Below, one piece after another: positions 14,339 to 24,269 of a stretch of DNA of 64,000 bases (position 1 is the stretch's first letter; the number at the start of each line of letters is the position of its first letter). The stretch lies in contig OX326959.1 of NCBI GenBank assembly GCA_946800325.1, positions 32,526,527 to 32,590,526 of the forward strand, read 5' to 3'. The position numbers were made by a program, and so were the translations under genes. This DNA is from Luzula sylvatica. Lineage: Eukaryota > Streptophyta > Magnoliopsida > Poales > Juncaceae. The notes under the pieces are model-generated. The model saw only the letters and a program-made list of their open reading frames with translations, ran no database searches and was not told the origin of the DNA.

Positions 14339-14734
14339 ATTATTTATATATAGTGATTACTTTGGAATATTTTCGTTAGTCATGAAATTATATCGTTATA
14401 TAGTGTTTTCTTTGGAATGAAGTCTAAAAATCATCGTAGTGGCATTTAGTATAATCATGTATTAACTATGTTCACACAAGTCATGTCAGAAAATGGATAA
14501 TCCTTCGTAATTTCTATATATTTTTATTTTATCGTAGGAGTGTTTTATACAACAATGCTTGAACGTATACATTTAATTTGAAAAGAACATGATTTTCTTA
14601 CCAAATTTAAGTTCGAGATAACATAATACTGTCATAAAATGTTAGATGTATTTTAATTTATAGAATGATTATATGAGATGATTTAAGAACATGCATTCTA
14701 ATGTTTAAATTTTGGAGCTCTATTTGTACTTTTT

Positions 14735-15752
14735 CTTTTTTCTTTTTTTTAAACTAAAGAGGCGAAGCCTCTTTTAATATATTAAAGCATAGTTTAATAC
14801 ATTGGAGTGCGATTTTACATGATTAATGTAAAAAAGTAGTTTAACGCAAATGTAAATTACAAACGCAAAAGTAAGATACAAGCCGAGAGATGATAATTCC
14901 GGCCATCCTTAGACGATCGGTTCGTCTCCATAATCGACCTCGTCGAGGTAGTCATCTCCGCACTAGGCTTCCATGCTACCGCCTTCTTCGGCTTCCTCGA
15001 AAGATTCTTCTTCCATTTCATCTTCCTTTTCCTTGTTGCTACGCTCGTCCCCTTCTTTTCCGGCCTTGCCTCTGCCCCCGGTGTGCCACCCGAGTTCGGA
15101 TTGTCGCCGGAGCTGTCACCCTTTCTTTCGCATACCGTCGGTCACGGAAACTGTCGCCCTCGCTGTCGCGGTCTGTCGCGCCGGAGGTGTCGCCCTCGGA
15201 TTGTCGCCGGAGCTGTCGCTCTCGGTTCTCCGTCACGCCGTCGTCGCGGTGGCCTCGGTCCGTCGTCGCCATGCTAGGGTTTGCCTCCATCCCAAACTCG
15301 CCCTTTTTCCTTTCCCGCTTTTTCCTTTTCCGCTCGTGAATGGAGAGAACGGCGGAGTTCGTCCTCCGCAAAGAAAGAGAGCCGCAGCAGTCGGCCGCCG
15401 GACAGAGAAAGCCGCCTCCAGGAGCTGCAGCAGCCGGCAGCGTTCGTCCTTCGCGCCGTTCCTTCGCGCAGCCGGCAGCGTTCCTTCGCGCCGTTCCTTC
15501 GCGCCTCCAGGAGGTGCTGTAGCCGGCAGCGTTCGTCCTTCGCGCCGGCAGCGTTCGCCCTTCGCGCCGGCAGCGTTCGTCCTTCGCTCCTGGACAGAGC
15601 AAGCCGCCTCCAGGATCTGCACCAACCGGCAGCGTTCGTCCTTCACGCCGTTCGCCTCGCAAATGACCTCCAGGAGCCGGGTCGAAGAAAGCGTGAGAGA
15701 GGAGGGGGTGGAGGCGGCGGCTAGGGTTTGCCTCCACCCCAAAATCGCCCGG
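14735..15752 (-). mobile_element. GC-rich non-LTR retroposon with poly(A) tail and 16-bp target duplication
   Basis: The element reads on the minus strand from 15752 to an A-rich tail at about 14735-14750. The 16-bp direct repeat TCTATTTGTACTTTTT flanks it at 14719-14734 and 15753-15768; the left arm of the surrounding inverted repeat shows the empty site. Just before the tail is a hairpin, AAAGAGGCTTCGCCTCTTT. The 5' part is very GC-rich and starts GGGCGATTTTGGGGTGGAGG; a second near-copy of this start (GGGCGAGTTTGGGATGGAGG) begins at 15303. Between them about ten repeats of CGAACGCTGCCGG occur. No reverse transcriptase is encoded, so it must have been mobilised in trans. It may be a non-autonomous LINE derivative or a retroposed transcript; the long frames look like side effects of GC richness. 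Confidence 0.82.
15440..15650. repeat. Minisatellite in the retroposon 5' region
   Basis: Roughly ten copies of a 13- to 22-bp word CCGGCAGCGTTCGTCCTTCG (plus strand) with variable spacers, joined with CTCCAGGA blocks. It creates long frames in several phases. Confidence 0.8.
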
Positions 15753-16246
15753 TCTATTTGTACTTTTTTGCGCTCATAGTTTTTAACACAATATTTGTAA
15801 TTTTTATACAACCACAACCCTAAATTTAAGGCTAGTTGGCGATGCACAAAGAGGAACAGTTTGCCCTAAATACATACCCTTCCAATTGATTTTGATTAAG
15901 AGGGCATTCATTTTTCATTTTTTCTTTTCTAACAGCACTTGTGTACCCAATTATTCACACACAGTGAAGAAAAAAGGTAAATAGTAAATAAATATGAACT
16001 TCAAAACTGTCCGAAGTATTTTCAATTATAGTTTTTATAAAATAATTCTCAAATCATGGTTAATAAACAGTATATTTTTGTGGATATTACACTAACTAGG
16101 AATTAGTTTTATTGAATCATCAGCACACATGACATAAAATCCAATCACTCCTAACAATACAATATAAATATAAATAAATAAAAATTATAATCGACACCAT
16201 CAAATTTGTCAAATATATTATCATATTATCCCCAGAGGCACGCATT

Positions 16247-16655
16247 CTACAAATTAACCAAGAGCGATCTTATTGCATTTACATTGTATATCATTCGGCC
16301 CTCGTAGTTTACCGGTACCATAAGGTACATCCTTCTGGATTTCAGTGAAGTGCTGAAATGGAGAGGACTCATATCATCTCTCTTGGCAAACTTCAAAGCA
16401 TCTACAAACTATTATTTGAAATACAGAAACTAAGTTCAAATTTGAAACCCTCTCGAATGTAGTAACAAAAATTAAGAGTAACGAATACTTATAGAAGAAT
16501 ATTATTTGAAGTATTAAAATCATTACCTGATAACCTGGATGTGCTACCATCAGGTTGTAAACCATGGATGGAACTGGCCATTCATACGCAGCACCTCCAT
16601 CAGTGGGCACGATGTACGCCTTTTTTGGGTGGACGCAAGAAAGCGCAGATCCCAT
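16247..16655 (-). CDS. PADRE/DUF4228-like 96-aa protein, copy B
   Basis: Two exons: 16655-16527 (43 codons, ends CAG|GTAATG) and 16408-16247 (53 codons plus stop), separated by a 118-nt intron. The protein starts MGSALSC, a good N-myristoylation and palmitoylation signal. It then has DGGAAYEWPVP, a conserved HPGYQ, and near the end a RRMYLMVP strand. This order (short G-rich start, P-x-V segment, PG motif, R-x-YLLVP) resembles plant DUF4228/PADRE proteins, small stress-responsive proteins of unknown biochemistry. The assignment is by pattern only. Downstream on the same strand lies the inverted partner exon at 12762. The frame is intact. Three further copies at 26.0, 28.1 and 28.6 kb use exactly the same exon lengths, which supports the model. 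Confidence 0.8.
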
Positions 16656-16746
16656 TTTCGAATTTTAATTGATTGCTCGAAATAAGAAACGAAGGAAATC
16701 TTAATAAAGATCCAAAACTATACTTTCAAGTTTCAAACAGAATAAA

Positions 16747-16787
16747 GCGAGCGAGCGCGCGCGAGCGAGCGCACGCGCGAGAGCGCG

Positions 16788-16830
<43 letters not shown>
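16747..16830. repeat. (GCGA)n then (GA)n tract in the 5' leader of copy B
   Basis: Read on the minus strand this is a CT-rich stretch between the TATA box and the start codon. Only copy B has the extra GCGA/GCGC part; copies C and E have pure GA runs. Confidence 0.88.
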
Positions 16831-16832
<2 letters not shown>

Positions 16833-16840
16833 CATGATGT

Positions 16841-16854
16841 GCATATATATATAG
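16841..16854 (-). promoter_or_regulatory. TATA box of copy B
   Basis: CTATATATATATGC on the minus strand, just upstream of the CT-rich leader and about 190 nt from the ATG. The same box and about 100 nt around it are conserved at copies C and E. Confidence 0.65.
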
Positions 16855-17416
16855 AGGAGAGGAAGTAGTGTAAGTATGATCGTTTAGATTCATTCTCTTT
16901 GACAAACTACATGCACCTCTTCTATCCAATGGAGGCCACTCCTCAACACAAAACATCTCCTCAACCCCCTACATAATATTAATCAGTACATATATTTAAG
17001 AACTCATCAAACTTTATTAACGTGCATTTTTTATGTTATAACGATACCTGTATAAAAACATATTTAGAAATCAAATGTTGTATTTAAATGTAAAATAGTA
17101 ATTTCTGGTTTATTATATAACTTGTATTTATGTTGCATACTTCTCAAAACAAAAACATGCTAGCATAATGTAGTGTTTTTTTTTCATATTTGACAAGAAA
17201 GAAAATAACAGTTTAAATTTAAAGTTGGGCATTTTTTGCATAGAATAATACAAAACAAACCGACTTTATTTATAAATCTTGTAGTCTGCAGAAGATAAAA
17301 TGAATAGATGTTGTCAAGAACTAGGTTTATGTATAGTTACAATTATAATAAACCAGTGTAAATCTTGTCTCCCTGTCATGGATTGCCAGGTGGCCATTTT
17401 GTTTCTTTAAAATTTA
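16855..17416. other. Upstream flank of copy B, duplicated elsewhere
   Basis: There is no gene here. The sequence from about 16860 to 17240 matches 29107-29560 upstream of copy E (for example TTTTTTATGTTATAACGATA), so the gene duplications carried about 0.5 kb of promoter flank. Confidence 0.7.
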
Positions 17417-19440
17417 CTAGCATTACCCCCGCGCAATTGCGCGGGGCTGTTCGGGTTTATAAGTAATGTAGTTGAAAAAAATTGTTGTTCATTTTGTGTA
17501 TGTGACTTTCTTTTTGTAATCATTATTATATGTGTAATTTAGTGTGTTGTGTGCGAGTGAAATTTTGTAGCAAAAATCGTTTGAAAATTTTAAGAGCCGG
17601 ATTTCTTGAATAATTCAAACGGTTATTGCTAAAAAAATTATCTATATTTTATACTTCATAAGTAAAATAAGGGAAAAAAACGAATGAGTCGTCATGAAAT
17701 TTATTAAGAACATAATAGTTCAGAAAACATTGCTGAAAAAAAGAGTGTTTTTAATTTCACAAATCTTTAATTTCGCTACATATTTAGTACAAATATTTTT
17801 TGTCCTTTGTGTGGTCAGCCAACAACAAAGTTTGACGATGTCATCGCTAACCGTTTCGTTCGAATCTTTAATTTAAATTATGTCATGATTATTCGCACAT
17901 CCATGATTTGGTATATTTTTAACCCCCTAATTTTTTTTGGATATTATAAAAAATTCTCTATCTTTTCGTAAACTCCCAAAAAAAAAAACTCTTTACCAAA
18001 CTTTTATTTTAAAATTCTCTATTTTTTGCAAATATATTCATAGAAAATATCTATTTAAACATCTATTTTTTATTTTAGTTTTCTTTTTATGTATTTTTTA
18101 ATAGTTTTGTGATATTTTATTTTTAAATATTTGCAAGATGTTCTTTTATTAATATTGTTCAACTTATTATAATTTTATTTTAGTTTTTCAAGAAAAATAA
18201 TAAAGGACCAAAATGTAAATTTTAAAACTTCGGAGGACAAAAATGCAAATATAAAGGACCAAAATGTGAAAAAAGGACAAAAATATAATTTTTTTTAAAA
18301 AATATGACCAATTTGAGGTCCCTGGACTAAAATGTAAATTTCAAAACTTCGAAGGGCCAAAATGCAAATATAAAAGACCAAAATGAGGAAAAAAGGACCA
18401 AAATGTAAATTTTTTTCGAAAAAAGGACCAATTTGTAAATAAAAAAGGACCAAAATGTAAATTTTTTTTGAAAAAAGGACCAATTTGTAAATCAAAAAGG
18501 ACCGAAATGTGATAAAAAAGGACCAAAATGTAATTTGTTTTAAAAAACAGGACCAATTTGAGGCACCTGGACCAAAATGTGAATATTAAAATTTCGAAGG
18601 ACCAAAATGCAAATATAAAGGACCAAAATGTAAAAAAGAAGGACCAAAATGTAATTTTGTTCGTAAAAAAAGGACCAATTTGTAAATCAAAAAGGACCAA
18701 AATGTAAAAAAAATATTTTTTTTTACAAATAGACCCCTGGTGACGTGGCTGCCTGGACTAAAATGTAAATTTCAAAACTTCGAAGGGCCAAAATGCAAAT
18801 ATAAAGGACCAAAATGTAAAAAAAAGGACCAAAATATAATTTTTTTCAAAAAAAGGACCAAAATGCAATATATAAAGGACCGAAATGTGATAAAGAAGGA
18901 CCAAAATGTAATTTTTTTTAAAAACAGGACCAATTTGAGGCCCCTGGACCAAAATGTGAATATTAAAACTTCGAAGGACCAAAATGCAAATATAAAGGAC
19001 CAAAATGAAAAAAAAAAGTACCAAAATGTAATTTTTTTTTAAAAAAAGGACCAATTTGTAAATCAAAAAGGACCAAAATGTAAAAAAAAGGACCAAAATG
19101 TAATTGTTTTTCGAAAAAAGGACCAAAATGCAAATATAAAGGACCGAAATGTGATAAAGAAGGACCAAAATGTAATTTTTTTTTAAAAACAGGACCAATT
19201 TGAGGCCCCTGGACCAAAATGTGAATATTAAAACTTCGAAGGACCAAAATGCAAATATAAAGGACCAAAATGTAAAAAAAGGACCAAAATGTAATTGTTT
19301 TTTTAAAAAAGGACCAATTTGTAAATAAAAAAGGACCAAAATGTAAAAAAAAAAAAAAAATTTACGAATAAGCCCCTGGTGACGTGGCTGCACCAGGAGG
19401 CAGCAAATCCCCTTGCATTAGTATATAGATAGATAAGAGA
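17417..19440 (-). mobile_element. Non-autonomous Helitron (2.0 kb) with internal minisatellite
   Basis: On the minus strand the element starts TCTCTTATCTATCTATATAC (19440 downward) and ends with a 20-bp palindrome (17427-17446, CCCCGCGCAATTGCGCGGGG) followed about 7 nt later by CTAG, with the host T next (plus-strand A at 17416). Insertion between A and T, TC...CTAG ends and a 3' subterminal hairpin are the Helitron signature. There is no Rep/helicase coding. It sits in a 172-bp tandem array. A smaller relative lies at 49871-50626. Confidence 0.85.
18190..19350. repeat. GGACCAAAATGTAAA minisatellite inside the Helitron
   Basis: Dozens of 18- to 28-bp units built on GGACCAAAATG or GGACCAATTTG separated by A/T-rich linkers. 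A longer block with CTTCGAAGG and CCTGGACTAAAATG recurs near 18310, 18570, 18750, 18950 and 19220. The long minus-strand frames (FWSFF-type) translate the repeat and are not genes. Confidence 0.9.
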
Positions 19441-20250
19441 TTTTTAAAAACAAGTGTAAATCTGGAGTGATAGTCTTCGATTATGGAGTATTTGGAGCAC
19501 GACATGAAAGTTGAGTATTTTTTTTGTGTTACATTTCAATTCTATATTTTTTAAATTATCATAATTGAATTTTTTTTTAAGGTGTTAGACCTCATTTTTT
19601 ACCTTTTTAAGAAATTTTTGAAAAAATTGAAAATTGTGTGTGTTATTCTTCAATTACGTAGTATTTTGAATAAGATATGAAAATTAAGTAGTTTGCTTGG
19701 GTTATTATTTAATTTTAACATTTTCTATAATTATCTTCATTGAATCATTTGAAGGTGTTAGAATTCAGTTTTTGAATTTTTAAATTTTTTTTGAAAAATT
19801 GAAATTTTTGTGTGTTAGTCTTCAATTACGGAGTATTTTTAGCATGATACGGAAATCGAGTCTTTTGCATTTGTTACACTTCAATTTTAACATTTTTAAA
19901 AAATATCTTAATTGAAATATTTTAAGGTTTTAGACTTTTATTTTTCCATTTTTAAGAAATCTTTGAAAAAATTGAAATTTGTGTGTGTTAGTCTTCATTT
20001 ACGGAGTGTCTTGAGTACAAAATAATAATTGATTATTTATCCATTGTTACACTTAAATTTAAACAATTTTTTAAAAGATATATTAATCGAATTTTGAAGA
20101 TGTTAGATTTCTATTTTTCCATTTGTAAGAAAGTTTTGTAAAAACTAAAATTTGTTTGTGTTAATGTTCAATTACGAAGTATTTTTAGTACAACATGAAA
20201 ATTGAGTATTTGGTTTTTTTTACACTTCAATTTTAACATATATATAATAT
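19441..20250. repeat. 172-bp tandem repeat array (orientation 1)
   Basis: About four to five diverged units marked by GTGTGTTAGTCTTCAATTACGGAGTATTTT near 19640, 19811, 19984 and 20153, so the period is about 172 bp. The same family is present in reverse orientation at 35455-37460. There is no coding. The Helitron is inserted at its left edge. Confidence 0.85.
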
Positions 20251-20619
20251 ACTCAACGCTTAATAATATATGTTATAATATTATATTATTATGTTGTTTA
20301 TCATTTGCTGCGATCAAGTATGTATTCTACTTTAAAACCTATAAATCGAAAACCCCAAAACACAACATTAATATCCATTGATATATTTTGTGAATAGGAT
20401 GGTAGTTCTGCTAGCATGGCAATGAGACGAATTAAACTTAAATGATAACAAGGGCTAATGGTTTATTGTTGTTGATTATTACTTGGATCATGAGGTTTGT
20501 TCACTTTTTCATATTTTCACATATACCCCCGAATTTCACGATTTTATCTTTCACGTATCACCATATATTTTATGTGGCCGAACATACAGGCTGATAGAAA
20601 CAAACTTTATATCCTTCTT
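20251..20619. other. Spacer before the LINE, no gene seen
   Basis: AT-rich host sequence. Its end (20598-20635, AAACAAACTTTATATCCTTC and on) is echoed at 25678-25716, so the LINE landed in a locus with an older local duplication. Confidence 0.5.
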
Positions 20620-20653
20620 AACAGTCTGATTTTTAACAAAAAGAAAGATCCTG

Positions 20654-21865
20654 ATGGAGAAAGAGCGTGCCTCCACAGTAAGAAAAGGGAGACTTGTTAA
20701 GGTGGATCAGGGAGATGGCTGGTGGGCCATGGAAAGGACCACACCCAAGACTTGGTGCAAACCTTACTCTCCATATAACACCATAACAGCTTACAATAGA
20801 TCCATTCATCACTCTCATCACCATTACAAACACAAAAACACAGCTCAATACAAACCACGAACAATGCAAGCTAAGCAAAACCAACAAAACCACAACCAGA
20901 ATATGACCTCACAAGCCCCAGGAGGGTCTGCGACACAGCAGCAGACATGGAAACCCAAACCCCAGCATGGCATGGTGAACTCTCAGCAGGCCAACACGCT
21001 GACCGGAAGGAAGAGGCCGCACACCCCACACCCTAAAGCGACGACTCACATCTTGCCTAATCCGACAACGAAGGACCCGGATTACCCTTATGAAAAATGC
21101 CCAAAATGCCTGCAATTCGGCCATGTACTCGCACAATGTCGAAATCCGAGAGCGTGCAATTTTTGAAAGAAGCCCGAACACTTGTTTGCAAACTGCATTG
21201 ATCGAATTCAACAGGAGAAGGTTAGCTACACATTCAACCCAGATAATAAACCAGTAATTAACCTTCCTCCTACCTCCGCCAACCCGATCCATGTCTTTCT
21301 CAAAGACGTTACGGAGCAAACAACGGAAATCAACGCTCTCGAACGTGCAATTGTCATAGATGCAAGGCTAGTACCAAACCACACACTCCACACAATTTCA
21401 ATTCTGGTTCACAAATCCTACAACTGGGAGAACTCGTATGAATTAGTGTACTGGGGAAATAATAAATACTTGTGAAAACTACCTCAGGACATGGAGAGGA
21501 GAATCTACATAGATTAAAGCACGAGCGCCATCCGTCGTGCAGGATTCGTGATGTATCCATGGGCATTGGCAATCGGGGCACAAATCGCCCACTTCGCATA
21601 CAAAATGGAGGTAGTTCTATCAAATTTACCACTACATGCGTGGTGCGAGAGAAAATTAGACGACTTGGTGAAGAATTTCGGGGTGATTATGCACTATGGC
21701 CCTCTGAAATCTTTGGTGGCGGTGGATAAAATAATGGTGAATGTTGTGACTATAGATCCTGAGATCCGTCCTCCATTCCTATGGGCGCATGGGGGAGGGT
21801 TCACTCAAAAAGTGGAGGTTGATTACCGGGATGAGAATGATTTTTTTTGCATGAGGATGCCTTGA
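20654..21865 (+). pseudogene. LINE ORF1 (zinc knuckle, DUF4283-like), broken
   Basis: The first frame (20654-21166) holds a good CCHC knuckle, CPKCLQFGHVLAQC. A second knuckle follows at once, but its second Cys codon is a TGA stop (CNF-stop-KKPEHLFANC), and the frame then continues to 21475. A shifted frame (21548-21865) contains LPLHAWCERKLDDLVKNFG and later WAHGGGFTQKVEV, which look like the DUF4283 region of plant LINE ORF1. The protein would coat the element RNA. At least one stop and one frameshift make it non-functional. Confidence 0.8.
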
Positions 21866-21907
21866 AGGCATGTAAAGAGCAATAGACTCACTTTTGTTAT
21901 ATCTTTA

Positions 21908-22453
21908 ATGTCGTTGTTTAATTTTATATCACTTTTGTGTTGGAATGTAAGAGGGTTAGGTAATCCTAGAAAATGTATGATCGTTAAGAACATTATTAGA
22001 GAAGCATGTTGTAACTTAATTTGCTTACAAGAAACTAAATGGGAAAATCCTTCTTTCTTTAACATGAAATCGATATGCCCTCCTAACATCCAAAATGTAC
22101 AATACAAAGAAGCTATGGGATCAAGAGGAGGCATAATTACGGCATGGTCAAACGATTTCATCTTAACACAATCTTCTACCACCGAACACTCTTTAAACAC
22201 CTTGTTTACATCACGAAATGGCTTTCAATTCTTAATATCCAATATCTACGGACCAACGGATGAAACCGAAAAAAGTGAATTTTTACAAGAAATTCAAGAG
22301 CTCAACCCGAATGATATTCCATGGATAGTAGTGGGGGACTTTAATATGATAAGAGATTCAAATGAATCGACGGGGGACTCCCATCTCCCATCTAATATGG
22401 TAGCATTCAACAATTTTATTAATGAAGCCACTATAAATGAAATCCCGTTATAA
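21908..22453 (+). pseudogene. LINE ORF2 N-terminus: APE-type endonuclease
   Basis: The frame opens LLCWNVRGLGNPRK, then LICLQETKW (catalytic Glu), SNIYGP and IVVGDFNMI (Asp and Asn of the active site), the standard order for the exonuclease-endonuclease-phosphatase domain of plant LINEs that nicks target DNA. It ends at NEIPL with a TAA that probably replaces a Gln codon (the next residues read GRE). About 10 nt further the LTR-element fragment begins. The rest of ORF2 resumes at about 24270. Confidence 0.88.
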
Positions 22454-22462
22454 GGTAGGGAG

Positions 22463-23484
22463 TGAAGGAAATACAGTTTCGGATCAACCGTATAAGTGTA
22501 CACAAGGATAAACGAATGTAAGCGTACATTTGTGGTCATATCTTTCAGTAGGAAAATCCAATTGGAATGGTTCAAATTGGGTTAGATAGATAATAAGATT
22601 ATCTACAACCTTCATATAGAAATATATTTCATATGAACGAAGTATAAGTGTCGTTTCTATGAAATACCGAAAGGGTGCAACAATATGACATACAGTTAGT
22701 AAAACAGTCATAACTTTTGCATACAAACTCAAATTGGGCCAGGACAAATTGGGTTGGGTAGATAATAAGATTATCTACAACTTTTATGTAGGTTGATTTT
22801 CTGTTAGAGGAATTTACCAATTTCGTATGGACATAATACTTAATAGATTCATGCATCTTCCTGTGTGAAAGAGTGTATATTGGATATACATGTCTTTTGG
22901 CCAATCCTAATCATATGTGATATAAATAGGATAATTCACTCTCATCAAAAGACCAATTGATTCAGTCCAATTAATTCGGATTATTTAGAAGATTCCAGAA
23001 ATTTGTGAGACATCTTTCTATTGAGTGAAAGGGTGTAAAGAGAGAGAAACCGCGAAAAGGAGTTTTCCGGTATAGAAAATCAATCAATCAAGCAAGTTCG
23101 CCGGTGCATCATCTAGGCAGTTGCACCCGCGACCGACGTCTTACGAGTCAAGATGGATACACGTAGAGGAGCAACAATTGGGGCTCTTTCAGTTGTGATC
23201 GATTCGGACGAGTAAATTCAGTCGGAGACGAAATCGAGTGAACCGGCAACGTCAACGAACGGTGAAAGACGCGTGGTGTGGGACGCGTGGATGGTCACCA
23301 ACGTGACACGAAAAGAAGACTAGCAATCAACCCTTCGTGTACAATCAATTTTGCACTGGTATGAACCTAATCTTCTTATTTGCATCGTACCCTTCGAAGT
23401 CATGGCGTGATCTCGGGAATTGGGGAACCGGACCGGGCCTACATATCCGCTGCGCGGGCCCGGGGCAGGGTGGAATCCCCTTCA
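22463..23484 (+). mobile_element. 5' LTR of a nested LTR retrotransposon
   Basis: It starts TGAAGGAAATACAG just after LINE sequence and ends CCCCTTCA one base before a tRNA-iMet-type primer site, giving about 1,022 bp. A TATA box is present at 22921-22928. Two direct copies of a 50-bp block (22571-22620 and 22743-22792) each contain the palindrome AGATAATAAGATTATCT. No matching 3' LTR exists in the window, so the element is truncated. Confidence 0.75.
22921..22928 (+). promoter_or_regulatory. TATA box in the LTR
   Basis: TATAAATA followed by AGG; it would place transcription start near 22950, leaving a long R-U5 region before the primer site. Confidence 0.55.
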
Positions 23485-23485
23485 G

Positions 23486-23497
23486 TGGTATCGGAGC
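23486..23497 (+). promoter_or_regulatory. Primer binding site (initiator tRNA-Met type)
   Basis: TGGTATCGGAGC, one base from the canonical TGGTATCAGAGC used by many plant Copia and Gypsy elements. It sits one nucleotide after the CA end of the LTR, as expected. Confidence 0.75.
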
Positions 23498-23745
23498 GAT
23501 CGCCATCGATTCGAGGGTCGAATCATAGTCGTATATTCGATATACGCACGGGTTATCAAAGTTCGTACCCGTTTGCATGATATGACATATAGAGAAAGTC
23601 AAATTCCGTTAAAATCACAAGTGGAATTCGCTAGAGATCGATCAAAAGTTGATTGAGAGTATCTAGGAATGATCGTGAAAAGGTTTCATGAATAATCGTT
23701 TTGGAAACGAGCGAAAACATACGAAACAGCAGAAAAATCGCATAG

Positions 23746-24259
23746 TCCGTTACAACGGACTGGTTGATCCGTTGTAACGGACACTGTATGAGATACAGAA
23801 AATTGGGAATTTCTGCGAAAATCACATACTCCGTTATAACGGACTTGGAGTTCCGTTGTAACGGACCCTGTATATGATGCAGGGATGTGAGGAGGACTGT
23901 GAATAAACACATAGTCCGTTGTAACGGACATGGGTTCCGTTGTAACGGACCTTGTATGTGATATGAGGATGCGGGAATGCCTATGGTGTCTTTTGGAGTC
24001 CGTTGTAACGGATATGATCCGTTGTAACGGAGTTTGTTCACGAGATAGTCCGTTGTAACGGACCCATGGTTGCGTTATAACGGACATGTTTCTGGCAATT
24101 TGGCAAAGGTTTGCAGAAAATAGCGTTGTAACGGACCTAGGTTGCGTTATAACGGACATGTTTCTGGCAATTTTGGCCGACCTCCGGAATAAATAGCGTT
24201 GTAACGGACTGATGTTCCATTGTAACGGATTGAAGGGAACTGGAGTTCCGTTGTAACGG
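23746..24259 (+). repeat. Array of 15 palindromes TCCGTTRTAACGGA in the element leader
   Basis: Sites start at 23746, 23768, 23830, 23852, 23915, 23936, 23999, 24018, 24049, 24071, 24122, 24142, 24195, 24216 and 24246. They form pairs 19-22 bp apart, and pairs recur every 84-85 bp and later 73 bp. Each site is two inverted AACGG cores (a MYB-type core) and could also fold as a 5-bp stem with a 4-base loop. A degenerate 84-bp tandem unit underlies the first part. No gag frame follows; the array ends next to returning LINE sequence. Confidence 0.92.
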
Positions 24260-24269
24260 ACCATGGTGC

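Larger units (their letters stand above)
12711..16461. repeat. Large inverted duplication (arms about 1.1 kb)
   Basis: The left arm 12711-13818 is the reverse complement, with few differences, of 16461 down to 15769, then 14734 down to 14339, then 14144 down to 14117. The unpaired spacer is 13819-14116 and holds no gene. The right arm is interrupted by a retroposon (14735-15752) and a small MITE (14145-14338), both absent from the left arm, so they arrived after the duplication. The outer border falls within the intron of the 96-aa gene at 16.2-16.7 kb. Each arm therefore contains that gene's exon 2 and about 0.9 kb of its 3' flank, in convergent orientation. Confidence 0.92.

Noticed and set aside
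15039..15779. Long open frames of 204-268 codons on both strands
   Set aside because: They overlap in several phases over a GC-rich minisatellite in a retroposon, lack recognisable domains and repeat the same peptide words.
16374..16655. Single-exon reading of copy B into the intron (93 codons)
   Set aside because: The conserved GT-AG intron and the identical exon 2 in all copies support the spliced 96-aa form.
18295..19393. Open frames of 66-211 codons rich in FGPF/FWSF
   Set aside because: They are translations of the GGACCAAAATG array in the Helitron.
21160..21172. TGA in LINE ORF1 as selenocysteine or programmed readthrough
   Set aside because: Plants lack selenocysteine insertion, and the element has other disabling mutations; a simple nonsense change is enough.
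23337..23656. Overlapping frames of 63-85 codons just around the primer site
   Set aside because: They cross the LTR end and primer site and show no gag similarity.
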